A stretch of DNA of 64,000 bases, from the NCBI RefSeq assembly GCF_003515075.1, contig NZ_QWLV01000002.1:1-64000 (forward strand), given 5' to 3'. A program made the position numbers and the translations under genes. The notes under the pieces are model-generated. The model saw nothing but the letters and a program-made list of their open reading frames with translations, did not search any database and was not told the origin of the DNA. This document shows positions 46,677 to 54,979 of this stretch, in pieces. Position 1 is the first letter of the stretch; every line of letters starts with the position of its first letter. This DNA comes from Sphingomonas gilva. Lineage in GTDB: Bacteria; Pseudomonadota; Alphaproteobacteria; Sphingomonadales; Sphingomonadaceae.

Positions 46677-48661
46677 CAGAAGGCCTGGCCCAGCGAGACA
46701 TAGACGGCGATGCGGGGATCGCCGGGCGCCGGATTGATCGGGGTGCCGACATCGATGCGGATCGGCCCGAAATTGCTGTAGTAGCGCGCGCCGATGCCGG
46801 CACCGATGCGCAGATTGTCGAAGCCGGGCAGCGATCCTTCGGAGATGTTGCCGGCGTCGACGAACGGCACCACGCCGAAAGTGCCGAAGCGCACGCGCGC
46901 CTCCAGGCTGAACTCGGCCAGGCTCTTGCCGCCGATCGGATTGTTGTCGGCGTCGCGCGGGCCGATCGCCTGATAGGAATAGCCGCGCACCGATCCGCCG
47001 CCGCCGGCATAGAAGCGCCGCGACGGCGCGATCGAATCGCGCGAGGCGCCGGCGATGGTGCCCAGCCGCGTGCGGCCGGCGAGCACGACGCGCTCGCCGA
47101 AGGGAATATAGACGCTGCCGTCGACCTGGGTGCGGGCATAGCCGAAGACATCGTCCTGAAGCGACAATTCGGGCGACAGCCGCCCGCCCAGGCGGAAGCC
47201 GCGCGTGGGGTTCAGCAGATCGTCTGTGCCGTCATAATAGAGGCTGCCGGGCAGCGCCGCGATGAAGAAGGTGCGCCGCCGCTCCTCGCCGGTGGTGACG
47301 ATCGTGTCGCGCTCGTCGCTCGCCAGCAGCTCGGCGCCGATCGACCAGGTCCAGGGTTTCTGGAAGATGAGATTGGACTGGAGCTCCAGCCCGCCCGAAA
47401 GCGACAGCGTCTTCGCATCGAAAGCGTTGCGGTTGATGTTGGCGGCGGAAACCTGGGCGGTCAGCACCCGGTCGCGCGCGTGGAAGTTATTGCGGCGGAA
47501 GCTTACCGAGGCGAGCTGCTCCTCGGTACCGGCAACGCCGCGCAGGGTGAGCGCGCCTTCCGGCTTGAACAGGTTGCGGTGCGTCCAGCTCACCTCGGCG
47601 CGGAACCCCTCGCCGGTGCCGTAGCCGAGCTCGCCGGCGATGGTGCGCGGCGGTGCGGGATCGAGATCGACCGCGATGTCGACCGTGTCGGGCGTGGCGC
47701 CCGGCACGGGCTCCACATCGGCGGAGGAGACGAGGCCGGTCGCGATCAGCGCGCGCCCAAGATCGGTCACGTCGTCCGAATTGTACAGCTCGCCGCGTTC
47801 GAAGCGCGCAATGTCCATGACGTGATCGCCGTCGAACACTTGCGTATTGGCCATGCGGATCGCGCCGTAGCGCCGCTGCGTGCCCGGATCGACCGCGACG
47901 TTCAGCCGCGCGGTGCGGTTCTCGTGATCGACCACCAGCTCGGGCTCGCCGACCTTGGCGAAGGGGAAGCCCTGGCGGCCGACCTCGGCACGCAGCGCCT
48001 CTTCGCCGGCCACGATCTTGTCGGCATTGGCGGGATCCTGCTTCTCGACGCCGAACGCCTCGACCAGCTCGTCGGTGCGGTCGCCGGCCTGCGCCACGCC
48101 GGCGAGATCGACATCGGTCAGCTGGTAGATCTCGCCGAGCCGCACGCGTAGCGTGACGACCAGGCGCTCACCCTCGGGCTCGACATCGGGGCGGACGCGA
48201 GCGTCATAATAGCCTTCGGCGCGCAGCAGCTCGACGAGCAATTCGGCGTCCTCTCGCGCGCGGCGATCGATCTGCGCGCCGTTGGCGGGCTCTCCGTCAT
48301 TCTGCTTGAGCACCGACAGTTCGTCGAAGCGGCTGCGGAGCAGGTCGCTCCTGACTTCCTCGATACCGTCGATCCGCACCGAATATCGGCGCTCGGCGGG
48401 GCCAGCCGAAACGGTCTCGGCGGGCAGCTGGCCATCAATGAGCTCGTCCGACCGGTCCTCCAGGTCGGGCCAGGCGACGCCGAGATCGGGCAGCGGCGCG
48501 AGCGGATCGGAGGGGTCAAGAGCAGGGGGCGGCGTTTGCGGCGTCTGCGCCGCCGGTGGCTGCGCGCCGGCGTCCTGCGCACGCGCGGCTTCGGATGCCG
48601 CCAGCATCATTCCGGCGGCCATGAACAGATACGCGCCGCGCGGCAGCACAGGAACCGACAT
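46676..48661 (-). CDS. tamA: Outer-membrane assembly factor TamA (Omp85 family)
   Basis: 661 aa. Signal peptide (residues 1-28, GAYLFMAAGMMLAASEAARA), a Pro/Ala-rich linker to about residue 55, three POTRA domains (about 80-330), then the 16-strand barrel with the conserved Omp85 motif FYAGGGGSVRGYSYQ and a terminal aromatic strand ending GQAF. It is the partner of tamB immediately downstream. Confidence 0.95.
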   Translation of the reverse strand: MSVPVLPRGAYLFMAAGMMLAASEAARAQDAGAQPPAAQTPQTPPPALDPSDPLAPLPDLGVAWPDLEDRSDELIDGQLPAETVSAGPAERRYSVRIDGIEEVRSDLLRSRFDELSVLKQNDGEPANGAQIDRRAREDAELLVELLRAEGYYDARVRPDVEPEGERLVVTLRVRLGEIYQLTDVDLAGVAQAGDRTDELVEAFGVEKQDPANADKIVAGEEALRAEVGRQGFPFAKVGEPELVVDHENRTARLNVAVDPGTQRRYGAIRMANTQVFDGDHVMDIARFERGELYNSDDVTDLGRALIATGLVSSADVEPVPGATPDTVDIAVDLDPAPPRTIAGELGYGTGEGFRAEVSWTHRNLFKPEGALTLRGVAGTEEQLASVSFRRNNFHARDRVLTAQVSAANINRNAFDAKTLSLSGGLELQSNLIFQKPWTWSIGAELLASDERDTIVTTGEERRRTFFIAALPGSLYYDGTDDLLNPTRGFRLGGRLSPELSLQDDVFGYARTQVDGSVYIPFGERVVLAGRTRLGTIAGASRDSIAPSRRFYAGGGGSVRGYSYQAIGPRDADNNPIGGKSLAEFSLEARVRFGTFGVVPFVDAGNISEGSLPGFDNLRIGAGIGARYYSNFGPIRIDVGTPINPAPGDPRIAVYVSLGQAF

Positions 48662-48716
48662 AGCGCGCCGGTCTAAACCCTTGTCCTGTGATGCGACAGC
48701 CCTTTCGGGCGGCCAT

Positions 48717-48929
48717 TCAGTGGATTGTGCCGGGCGCGCGCCGTTCCGCCATCAGATCGATCAGCCGCGCGACCTGCCGCCAGCGGCAGAAATGGATGTG
48801 ATTGCCCAGGCCCCGGCTGCGATGCGCGCGCTTCGCCGCCTGCGCCGCCGCCGCTTCGCCATGATCGCGGATCAGCGCCACGGCGTCGGCCACGGCGCTG
48901 CGATCGTCGAGATAGGGCATCGGCGGCAT
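48717..48929 (-). CDS. Small hypothetical protein, sphingomonad type
   Basis: 70 aa: DRSAVADAVALIRDHGEAAAAQAAKRAHRSRGLGNHIHFCRWRQVARLIDLM. It resembles short proteins common in this group that pair an HGE/AAA helix with a W-R-I/V-x-x-L helix. Cytoplasmic, no known function. AGGAGCGCCC precedes the ATG. The frame is open another 65 codons but that part has no support. Confidence 0.7.
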   Translation of the reverse strand: MPPMPYLDDRSAVADAVALIRDHGEAAAAQAAKRAHRSRGLGNHIHFCRWRQVARLIDLMAERRAPGTIH

Positions 48930-49065
48930 GGGCGCTCCTGTATCGGGGAAGGAGGCGATCGATAGCGCGCGGGGGTTACGACGGCGCGCACGGGCAAGGT
49001 TGACGAGCGGTTGACCATCGCGCCGCCGGCTGGCGCCCGGCGCCGTCCCGTGGCAAGGGCGGCAG

Positions 49066-49242
49066 ATGACCACCCCCTCCCCCCGCGAACCGCGCGCCGC
49101 CGGCGGCCTGATGGCGATAGCCATATTGGGCGGCGTGGTGATCGGATCGATCCTGGGCCAGCCGACGATAGGCTTCCTTGTGGGCGCGGCGATCGGCGTG
49201 GGACTGCTGGCGGCGTTCTGGGTGATCGATCGGGGGCGGTAG
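49066..49242 (+). CDS. Very small two-span membrane protein
   Basis: 58 aa: a charged 12-residue N-terminus then two Gly/Ala/Ile-rich helices (GLMAIAILGGVVIGSILG and IGFLVGAAIGVGLLAAFWVI) joined by a QPT turn, ending DRGR. The GxxxG-rich pair looks like a small membrane hairpin. A weak purine run (AAGGGCGGCAG) precedes the ATG. A terminator-like hairpin follows 12 bp after the stop. Confidence 0.65.
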   Translation: MTTPSPREPRAAGGLMAIAILGGVVIGSILGQPTIGFLVGAAIGVGLLAAFWVIDRGR

Positions 49243-49253
49243 GTGGGGCCTAC

Positions 49254-49274
49254 ACCTCCCCGGAACGGGGAGGT
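49254..49274. terminator. Bidirectional hairpin between convergent genes
   Basis: ACCTCCCCG and CGGGGAGGT with GAA loop, between the stops at 49242 and 49282. It belongs to the family-C sequence style. Confidence 0.6.
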
Positions 49275-49281
49275 ATTGGTG

Positions 49282-49905
49282 CTACCTGAACCGCCGCACC
49301 GACCGCACCACCCTGCCCTTCAGCTCCATGCGCGCTGCGTCGAACGCGCCGGGATCGGGCTCGTCGGGATTGTCGCTCGCCACCGTCCAGCCGCGCCCCT
49401 GGCGCTTCAGCCGCTTGACCATCAGCGTGTCGTCGACCGTCATCACCCATAGCCCCTCACGCACCCGGATCGGCGGGGTGGCGTCGACCAGGATCTCGTC
49501 GCCGTCGAACAGGGTCGGGGACATCGAATCGCCGGTGACGCGGATGTAGCTCAGATGCTCGGGTGCGATGCCCGGCACCTCCTGCCGCGCGAGATGGGTG
49601 ATGCCGCGCGCGGCCTCACCCTCGACGAAGGCGCCGGGGCCCGCCGACGCCGCCACCGCGAGGTGCGGCACGGCGATGGTTTCGGCGGCAATACCGCCCT
49701 CGCCGCCCAGCGCCGAATCGGCGACGCCGAAGAAGCGCGCCAGCCGCCGGCGATATTGCTCGGGCAAGAGGCGCGGCGATCCGCGCTTCATATATTGCTG
49801 GATATAGGCGGGATTGCAGTCGAGCAGCCGCGACAGCCCGGCATAATCATGCCCGCCCGCATCGATCAGCGCCTGCAAGGCGGCGCGCTGTTCGGTCCCG
49901 TCCAT
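49282..49905 (-). CDS. S24/LexA-like phage-type repressor
   Basis: 207 aa. An N-terminal HTH-like region (LSRLLDCNPAYIQQYMKRGSPRLLPEQYRRRLARFF, about residues 24-59) is joined to an S24 peptidase domain with nucleophile Ser127 (GDSMSPTL) and base Lys164 (DTLMVKRLKR). The hinge ASAGPG (Ala88-Gly89) could be the self-cleavage site. This is the CI/LexA design, so the repressor may be inactivated in the SOS response. The start at 49905 has GAGAT six bases upstream. It diverges from a Cro-like gene across TAGGA/TCCTA operators. Confidence 0.9.
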   Translation of the reverse strand: MDGTEQRAALQALIDAGGHDYAGLSRLLDCNPAYIQQYMKRGSPRLLPEQYRRRLARFFGVADSALGGEGGIAAETIAVPHLAVAASAGPGAFVEGEAARGITHLARQEVPGIAPEHLSYIRVTGDSMSPTLFDGDEILVDATPPIRVREGLWVMTVDDTLMVKRLKRQGRGWTVASDNPDEPDPGAFDAARMELKGRVVRSVRRFR

Positions 49906-49921
49906 GCGCATCTCATAGCGA

Positions 49922-49973
49922 TAGGATTTTTCCTAGACAAGTAGGAAATCGAGTCTGATAGGATATTTCCTAC
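49922..49973. promoter_or_regulatory. Divergent operators of the S24/Cro-like switch
   Basis: TAGGATTTTTCCTA (49922-49935) and TAGGATATTTCCTA (49959-49972) share the form TAGGA-N4-TCCTA. A half site GTAGGAAAT lies at 49941-49949. The first covers the S24 leader and the last the Cro-like promoter region. This is the usual arrangement of a bistable lysogeny-type switch. Confidence 0.8.
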
Positions 49974-49996
49974 AGCGACTCGAACGGAGACAGGAC

Positions 49997-50176
49997 ATGG
50001 CGCTGCTGCGCGAAATCCAGGGATATATACGATCGACGGGCATGAAACCGACGGTGTTCGGCCGCGCCGCGGTGAACGATCCGCGGCTGGTGACCGACCT
50101 GAAAAGGGGCCGCGAACCCGGCGCGCGGCTGTCCGCGCGCGTGCGCGCCTTCATCGCGGCGGAGGGCGGACGATGA
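49997..50176 (+). CDS. Cro-like small DNA-binding protein
   Basis: 59 aa. The core KPTVFGRAAVNDPRLVTDLKRGREPGARLSARVRAFIA has the small-regulator pattern in which a first helix is followed by the recognition segment FGRAAVNDPRLVTDLKRGR. GGAGACAGGAC precedes the ATG. It is divergent from the S24 repressor, like cro opposite cI, and overlaps the next gene by 4 nt (50173-50176). Confidence 0.8.
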   Translation: MALLREIQGYIRSTGMKPTVFGRAAVNDPRLVTDLKRGREPGARLSARVRAFIAAEGGR

Positions 50177-50484
50177 AGGGGTATGACGAACGCGATGCGG
50201 CGCGCGCGCTGATCGCCGCGCTGACCGCGGCCGCGCTGGCGGCGCAGATCACGCTCACCATCACCGAGGCGCGCGAGCGCCCCTGGGCCAGCGCCACCTT
50301 CCACGGCGCGCGGCACGTCCTGTCGGTCGGGGTTGCGGGCGACGTCGCGACCATCGAAGGATGGCTGGCGGCCTTGCCCGAACATCCCTTTGCGATGGCG
50401 CACCACATCGTCGCCGACATCGCGGTGGTTCGGAGCGCGAACGCGGATGTGGTGATCGAGGCGCTGACGGTGGCGAACGATTGA
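50173..50484 (+). CDS. Hypothetical protein coupled to the Cro-like gene
   Basis: 103 aa. DERDAARALIAALTAAALAAQITLTITEARERPWASATFHGARHVLSVGV then a second alpha/beta half with TIEGWLAALPEHPFAMAHHIVADIAVV. It is a compact soluble alpha+beta protein without a known family. Translation is coupled to the Cro-like gene, and both share the switch promoter, so it is probably the switch's output or a partner of the repressor. Confidence 0.75.
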   Translation: MKGYDERDAARALIAALTAAALAAQITLTITEARERPWASATFHGARHVLSVGVAGDVATIEGWLAALPEHPFAMAHHIVADIAVVRSANADVVIEALTVAND

Positions 50485-50492
50485 CCGATTCC

Positions 50493-50645
50493 CGTCGCCC
50501 CGGCGAAGGAGTGTCGGGTTGTGCACGCCCCGCGTGCGCAAGAATTGCCTGGGAGGCAATCCGACCCGACGCTGGCCTCTGTCGGCAAGCGCCGCGACCG
50601 GTGTGCCGCAAGACCTGGAGGCCCCTGCCTGCCCAGGGGCGACGG
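50493..50645. repeat. Family-A inverted repeat, copy 9, enlarged
   Basis: Left arm CGTCGCCCCGGCGAAGGAGTG is interrupted after 20 bp by about 60 extra bases, which contain TTGCCTGGGAGGCAA and GTCGGGTTGTGCAC. The right arm (50620-50645) is normal. It lies between convergent stops at 50484 and 50649. Confidence 0.75.
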
Positions 50646-50648
50646 GCT

Positions 50649-51341
50649 TCAGCCCGCGCGGCGCAATCCGTTCAGCCGCTCGACCGCTTCGCAGAAGCCG
50701 GGATCGAGCGGGCGGCGGCCGAGCGGCCCCAATTGCTCGCTGGCGATCGCCGCCTCCAGCCGTTTGAGCAGGTTGGGCACCGTCGGCTCTGCATCGAAGA
50801 TCGGATCGCGCGCACGGGGGCCGCGCGGGCGGCGGCGGCGATCGGGGATATAGACCCCGCCGACCAGCTCGACCATGTCGGTCACCCGCTCGGGCTGGGC
50901 GGCTGGCGCGGGCTTCCTGGATGGCGCATCCGCGGAGACCGACAGGAAAGGCGCGCCGAGTTCCTCGTGCGCGGCGATCGGGCGCGGCTTCGCCTGCTTC
51001 TCCGCCAGCTGCGGGACCAGCCCGTCGAGCCTGACCTTGTGGATCCGCGGACGCGGCGTCCGCACGCGCAGGCGCCGCCGGCCATAGGCATAGGACAGCG
51101 GGACCTGAACGACCGCCGCGATCAGCAGCGCCAACGATACCGTCACCAGCGCGCGCGCGGTCAGCCCCAAGGGCGGCTCGGCGGCGGAGATCAGGGCGGG
51201 CAGGCCGCTCCCCATCACCAGGCCTTCGAACAGCGGCGCGGGCAGCGTGCCGACGACGATCGCGATGCCGAAGCCGATCGATCCGGCGAGTGCCGGCGCG
51301 AGCGGAAGCGAGATGCCTTGCGGGCGCGTGAGCATGTCCAT
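50649..51341 (-). CDS. Hypothetical protein with two N-terminal membrane spans
   Basis: 230 aa: spans at about residues 15-33 and 60-82, then a basic linker (YGRRRLRVRTPRPRIHKVRLDG) and a cytoplasmic or periplasmic tail with a basic RRRRPRGPRARDP cluster. The C-terminal 45 residues look helical. No family recognised. It precedes the glycosyltransferase's convergent partner set, so a surface-polysaccharide link is only positional. Confidence 0.65.
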   Translation of the reverse strand: MDMLTRPQGISLPLAPALAGSIGFGIAIVVGTLPAPLFEGLVMGSGLPALISAAEPPLGLTARALVTVSLALLIAAVVQVPLSYAYGRRRLRVRTPRPRIHKVRLDGLVPQLAEKQAKPRPIAAHEELGAPFLSVSADAPSRKPAPAAQPERVTDMVELVGGVYIPDRRRRPRGPRARDPIFDAEPTVPNLLKRLEAAIASEQLGPLGRRPLDPGFCEAVERLNGLRRAG

Positions 51342-51351
51342 GGGCGCGATC

Positions 51352-52551
51352 CTAGGACCGATGCGCTAACTCTTGGTAAACGGGTTCGTAACGGCTGATA
51401 TTCCGCGCCCAGTCGCGTTCGCGGGCGACATAGGCGCGGGCGGCGGCGCGGCGGGCATCCCAGCTCGACCGGGCGGCGAGCAGTCCGGCAAGCGCAGCGG
51501 CGATGCCCGCGGGATCGCCGGCGGGGAACAGCGTGCCGGTCACGCCATCCTCGATCAGCTCACGGTGCCCGCCGACGTCCGACGCGGCGACCAGCCGGCC
51601 CTGCGCCATCGCCTCGAGCGGCTTCAGCGGCGTCACCAGGTCGGTCAGCCGCATCGCCTTGCGCGGATAGGCGAGGATATCGGTCAGCGCGTAATAGCGC
51701 TCGACCTCTCCATGCGGCACGCGGCCGGCGAAATGGATGCGCTCCGCGACCGGTGAGGCGGCCGCCTGCGCGGTGAGGCCGTCCGCCATCGGCCCGCCGC
51801 CGACGAGCAGCAGGTGCGCCCGCGGCCGGAGCGCGACCAGCGCCGGCATCGCGGCGATGAGGTCGTCCAGCCCCTCATAATCGTAGAAGCTGCCGATGAA
51901 GCCGATCACCTCGGCATCCGCCAGACCAAGATCGGCGGCGAACGCCTCGTCGCGCGGAGGCGGATCGCCGAACAGGCCCATATCGACCCCGTTGGGCACA
52001 ACGAAGATCTTCGCCGGATCGACGCCGCGCGCGATCAGGTCACCGCGCAATCCCTCGCAGATCACCGCAACACCGTCCGCCTGCCATGCCGCCCGGGTCT
52101 CCAGCGCGCGGGTCGCGCGGTACTTGAGGGAACCCTCGCGCCCAGTGCCGTTGCCGACCGCCGCGTCCTCCCAGAAGGCGCGGATCTCATAGATCAGCGG
52201 AAGGCCCAGCCGCCTCGCCGCGCGCCGTGCGGCCATCGCGTTCAGCACCGGCGAATGGGCGTGGAGGATGTCGGGCTGGAACATCCGTGCGACCGCCTCG
52301 ACGCGTTTCGCCAGCGCCGATATCTCGGCCAGCTCGCGAAACGGCGCAGGCAAGGCGCGGGCGTCGCCGGCCCGGTAGAAGGTCAGCCCGTCGACCGTCT
52401 CGACCGCGCTGGTGGTCCGCCCCTGCCGCACGCCGGTGACGCCCGCCACCCGCCAGGCGCGGGCGGCCTGCGCGGTCATGATCGCGCGCGTGCGGAAGGT
52501 GTAGCCGCTGTGGAGCGGCAGCGAATGATCGAGGACATGAAGCACGCGCAT
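51352..52551 (-). CDS. Glycosyltransferase, exosortase-A-associated (GT4 type)
   Basis: 399 aa. GT-B fold: N-terminal domain MRVLHVLDHSLPLHSGYTFRTRAIM and DILHAHSPVLNAMAARRAARRLGLPLIYEIRAFWEDAAVGNGTGREGSLKYR match the family seen beside exosortase A gene sets; the C-terminal half has the nucleotide-binding GFIGSFYDYEGLDDLIAAM and KPLEAMAQGRLVAASDVGGHREL with the EX7E-type glutamates. It would add a sugar to a lipid-linked exopolysaccharide. The exosortase itself is not in the window. Confidence 0.85.
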   Translation of the reverse strand: MRVLHVLDHSLPLHSGYTFRTRAIMTAQAARAWRVAGVTGVRQGRTTSAVETVDGLTFYRAGDARALPAPFRELAEISALAKRVEAVARMFQPDILHAHSPVLNAMAARRAARRLGLPLIYEIRAFWEDAAVGNGTGREGSLKYRATRALETRAAWQADGVAVICEGLRGDLIARGVDPAKIFVVPNGVDMGLFGDPPPRDEAFAADLGLADAEVIGFIGSFYDYEGLDDLIAAMPALVALRPRAHLLLVGGGPMADGLTAQAAASPVAERIHFAGRVPHGEVERYYALTDILAYPRKAMRLTDLVTPLKPLEAMAQGRLVAASDVGGHRELIEDGVTGTLFPAGDPAGIAAALAGLLAARSSWDARRAAARAYVARERDWARNISRYEPVYQELAHRS

Positions 52552-52616
52552 GGCGGGAACCTCCTGCCACGTCGCCCTTAACGGCGCGTCAACCGCGCGG
52601 AGGTAAGGCGCCTTTC

Positions 52617-52739
52617 ATGGTCGACAATTTCTCGCTTGCGGTCGCGCACGCCCTGATCGCGCTCGCGATCTGGCTGCTGCTCGGCCGTGACGATCTGGAT
52701 GTCGAGCCGCCGGTCGAACGGCGCGACCCCGATGCGTGA
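52617..52739 (+). CDS. Forty-residue single-span protein upstream of the ligase
   Basis: MVDNFSLAVAHALIALAIWL begins a single membrane helix (about residues 6-22), followed by an acidic tail LLGRDDLDVEPPVERRDPDA. GGAGGTAAGG lies eight bases before the ATG. The stop lies 5 nt inside the ligase gene, overlapping its start by 8 nt, so the two are translated in tandem. It diverges from the glycosyltransferase. I do not know a function; a small partner of the ligase is plausible. Confidence 0.6.
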   Translation: MVDNFSLAVAHALIALAIWLLLGRDDLDVEPPVERRDPDA

Positions 52740-54096
52740 CCTCATCTTCCTCGCCTTCATCCTCGCGATCATGGGCGCGGGGCTGAAGCGGCCGTTCCTG
52801 TTCGTGCTGCTCTATGTCTATATCGACATCGTGGCGCCTCAGCGGCTGACCTACGGCTTCATGACGGTGATGCCGATCTCCGCGATCGCAGTGGGCATGG
52901 CGGTGATCGCCTGGATGATCGCGGACGACAAGCGCGATATGCGGGTGAATGTCCGCCAGGGGCTCATCGCGCTGCTGCTGGGTTGGTGCTGGTACACGAC
53001 GCGGAACGCCGATTTCCCGATCGAGGCGCTGACCAAGTGGGAATGGGTATGGAAGGCGCTGGCCTTCGCCATCTTCCTCCCCCTCACCCTGCGTACGCGC
53101 CTCCGGATCGAGGCGCTGCTCCTGTTCATGACGCTGTCGATCGCCGCGATCGCCATCACCGGGGGGATCAAGACGCTGGCCGGCGGCGGCGGATACGGAT
53201 CGCTGCAATTGCTCGTCGCGGAGAATTCGGGCCTGTACGAAGGCTCCATCATCTCGACCGTCGGCATCGCGATGATCCCGATCATCCTGTGGTTCACGCA
53301 TAGCGGCACGATCTTTCCGCCCGATTGGCGGGTGAAGCTGTTCGGCTACGCGCTGACCTTCGCCTGCCTGCTGTTGCCGGTCGGGACGCAGGCGCGCACC
53401 GGTCTGCTCTGTATCGGCCTGCTCGCCGTGCTGATGCTGCGCGACGTCAAGCGGCGGATGCTCTATTTGGTCGGCGCAGGTCTGCTCGGCCTCGCGGCCA
53501 TCCCATTCCTGCCGCAGAGCTTCACCCAGCGGATGGACACGATCGGCGAATACAAGGCGGACGCCTCAGCCTCGACACGGATCGAGGTGTGGAAATGGAC
53601 GTGGGACTACGTCAAGACGCATCCGCTGGGCGGCGGGTTCGAGGCGTATCGCCAGAATTATATCCGCTACGACAAGATCAAGGTCGACGATGTCGCGGGC
53701 AACAACGCCACGGTCGAACGCACGCTCGAGGTCGATCGCGGCCGCGCCTATCACAGCGCCTATTTCGAGATGCTCGGCGAACAGGGCTGGCCCGGCTTCA
53801 TCCTGTGGATGCTGATCAACCTGGGCGGGCTCTACCGCATGGAGGTGCTGCGGCGGCGCTACCGCGAGGGCGCGGACGCCTGGGCCGGCAGGCTCGCCAC
53901 CGCGCTGCAGCACGCGCACCTGATCTACCTGCTGGGCGCGGTGTTCGTCGGAATCGCCTTCCAGCCGGTGCTGTTCATGCTGATCGGCGCGCAGATCGGG
54001 CTCGACACCTATCTCGCGCGACGGCGCAAGGAAGCGGCGTGGAACCCGATCCGGCGGAAGAAGCGGGCGGGGCCGGTTTTGGTTGAAGCGGGCTGA
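52732..54096 (+). CDS. O-antigen-ligase-like protein, exosortase-A-associated
   Basis: 454 aa with about ten membrane spans. MRDLIFLAFILAIMGAGLKRPFLFVLLYVYIDIVAPQRL and NADFPIEALTKWEWVWKALAFAIFLP are typical of the family named as probable O-glycosylation ligase associated with exosortase A; the long periplasmic loop follows span 8 (RMDTIGEYKADASASTRIEVWKW ... HPLGGGFEAY ... HSAYFEMLGEQGWPG) and carries the ligase motif H-S-x-Y-F-E-x-L-G-E-Q-G. It would polymerise or attach exported glycan. The ATG overlaps the small ORF before it. Confidence 0.88.
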   Translation: MRDLIFLAFILAIMGAGLKRPFLFVLLYVYIDIVAPQRLTYGFMTVMPISAIAVGMAVIAWMIADDKRDMRVNVRQGLIALLLGWCWYTTRNADFPIEALTKWEWVWKALAFAIFLPLTLRTRLRIEALLLFMTLSIAAIAITGGIKTLAGGGGYGSLQLLVAENSGLYEGSIISTVGIAMIPIILWFTHSGTIFPPDWRVKLFGYALTFACLLLPVGTQARTGLLCIGLLAVLMLRDVKRRMLYLVGAGLLGLAAIPFLPQSFTQRMDTIGEYKADASASTRIEVWKWTWDYVKTHPLGGGFEAYRQNYIRYDKIKVDDVAGNNATVERTLEVDRGRAYHSAYFEMLGEQGWPGFILWMLINLGGLYRMEVLRRRYREGADAWAGRLATALQHAHLIYLLGAVFVGIAFQPVLFMLIGAQIGLDTYLARRRKEAAWNPIRRKKRAGPVLVEAG

Positions 54097-54138
54097 CCCT
54101 GTCGAAACGCGCTTAGCGGGCGGAAGCTGCTCGTGCCG

Positions 54139-54283
54139 GCCCCTCTCAACTGCGACTAGGGGCGTTGCCCCAAGTCTTCGTATCTCTCCCCTGAAGGGGA
54201 GAAAGAAATCATAACCTCTCTCCCCTTCAGGGGAGAGATACGGAGGCCGGGAGCATAGCGACCTGGCCGAAGTTGAGAGGGGC
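54139..54283. repeat. Family-C inverted repeat, copy 2, nested
   Basis: Inner arms TATCTCTCCCCTGAAGGGGA (54181-) and 54217-54240 form one hairpin around AAGAAATCATAACC. Outside, GCCCCTCTCAAC (54139-54150) pairs with GTTGAGAGGGGC (54272-54283). The gap between the convergent ligase and PfpI genes (216 bp) holds nothing else. Confidence 0.8.
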
Positions 54284-54312
54284 TTCAGCGAAGGGTGTGA
54301 TCTTAGCTATCG

Positions 54313-54870
54313 TCACACCGCCTCGGCCACGTCCTCGCGCAGCTTCTCCAGCAACGCCTTGCTGAACGCCGGAATATCATCGGGTTTGCGGCTGGTGATA
54401 AGATTGCCGTCGATCACCACCTCCTCGTCGACCACGTCGGCGCCGGCGTTGACCAGATCGGTGCGCACCGACGGCCACCCCGTGACGCGGCGGCCGTCGA
54501 CCACGTCCGCCTCGACCAGCATCCAGGGGGCGTGGCAGATCGCCGCGACGGTCTTCCCATCGTCCATGAAGTCCTCGACGATGTTCACCGCCGTTTCCTC
54601 CAGGCGCATCTTGTCCGGGTTGCCGACGCCGCCGGGCAGCAGCAGCGCGTCGTAGTCATCGATATCGACCTGATCGAGCGTCAGGTCGGGCGCGATCGTC
54701 CGCCCCTTTTCGCTGTCGTTGACCACGCCCTGGATCGGATCGGTCCCGATCGAGGCGAGCGTCACCCTGACGCCTGCATCGAGCAGCGCCTGGCGCGGCT
54801 CGAACAGCTCGGACTCCTCGAAACCGTCGGTCGCGAGGATCAGCACATGCTTGTCGTTGAGGTCGGCCAT
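54313..54870 (-). CDS. DJ-1/PfpI family protein
   Basis: 185 aa, single domain: HVLILATDGFEESELFEPRQAL, LLLPGGVGNPDKMR and the nucleophile elbow AAICHAPWMLVEA (Cys-His). The subgroup resembles PfpI/YhbO protein/nucleic-acid deglycases or stress-response hydrolases; exact activity is debated. Cytoplasmic. Confidence 0.93.
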   Translation of the reverse strand: MADLNDKHVLILATDGFEESELFEPRQALLDAGVRVTLASIGTDPIQGVVNDSEKGRTIAPDLTLDQVDIDDYDALLLPGGVGNPDKMRLEETAVNIVEDFMDDGKTVAAICHAPWMLVEADVVDGRRVTGWPSVRTDLVNAGADVVDEEVVIDGNLITSRKPDDIPAFSKALLEKLREDVAEAV

Positions 54871-54979
54871 GATGGGTCTCCGATGCTGGGTGTCCGCCCC
54901 TCAACAGGCGCGACACGCGCAAGTTCCGGAACGATGCGATGGCCCTGCGCATTGGAAGGCCCAAGCAAAAGGAGCAGCG

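Noticed and set aside
42492-46703. A 1403-codon open frame on the plus strand
   Set aside because: It is the antisense of tamB. Its residues are Arg/Ala/Gly/Asp-rich without domain pattern, as expected for the complement of a high-GC gene.
49282-50484. A prophage around the S24/Cro pair
   Set aside because: No integrase, terminase, capsid, tail or lysis genes are present on either side.
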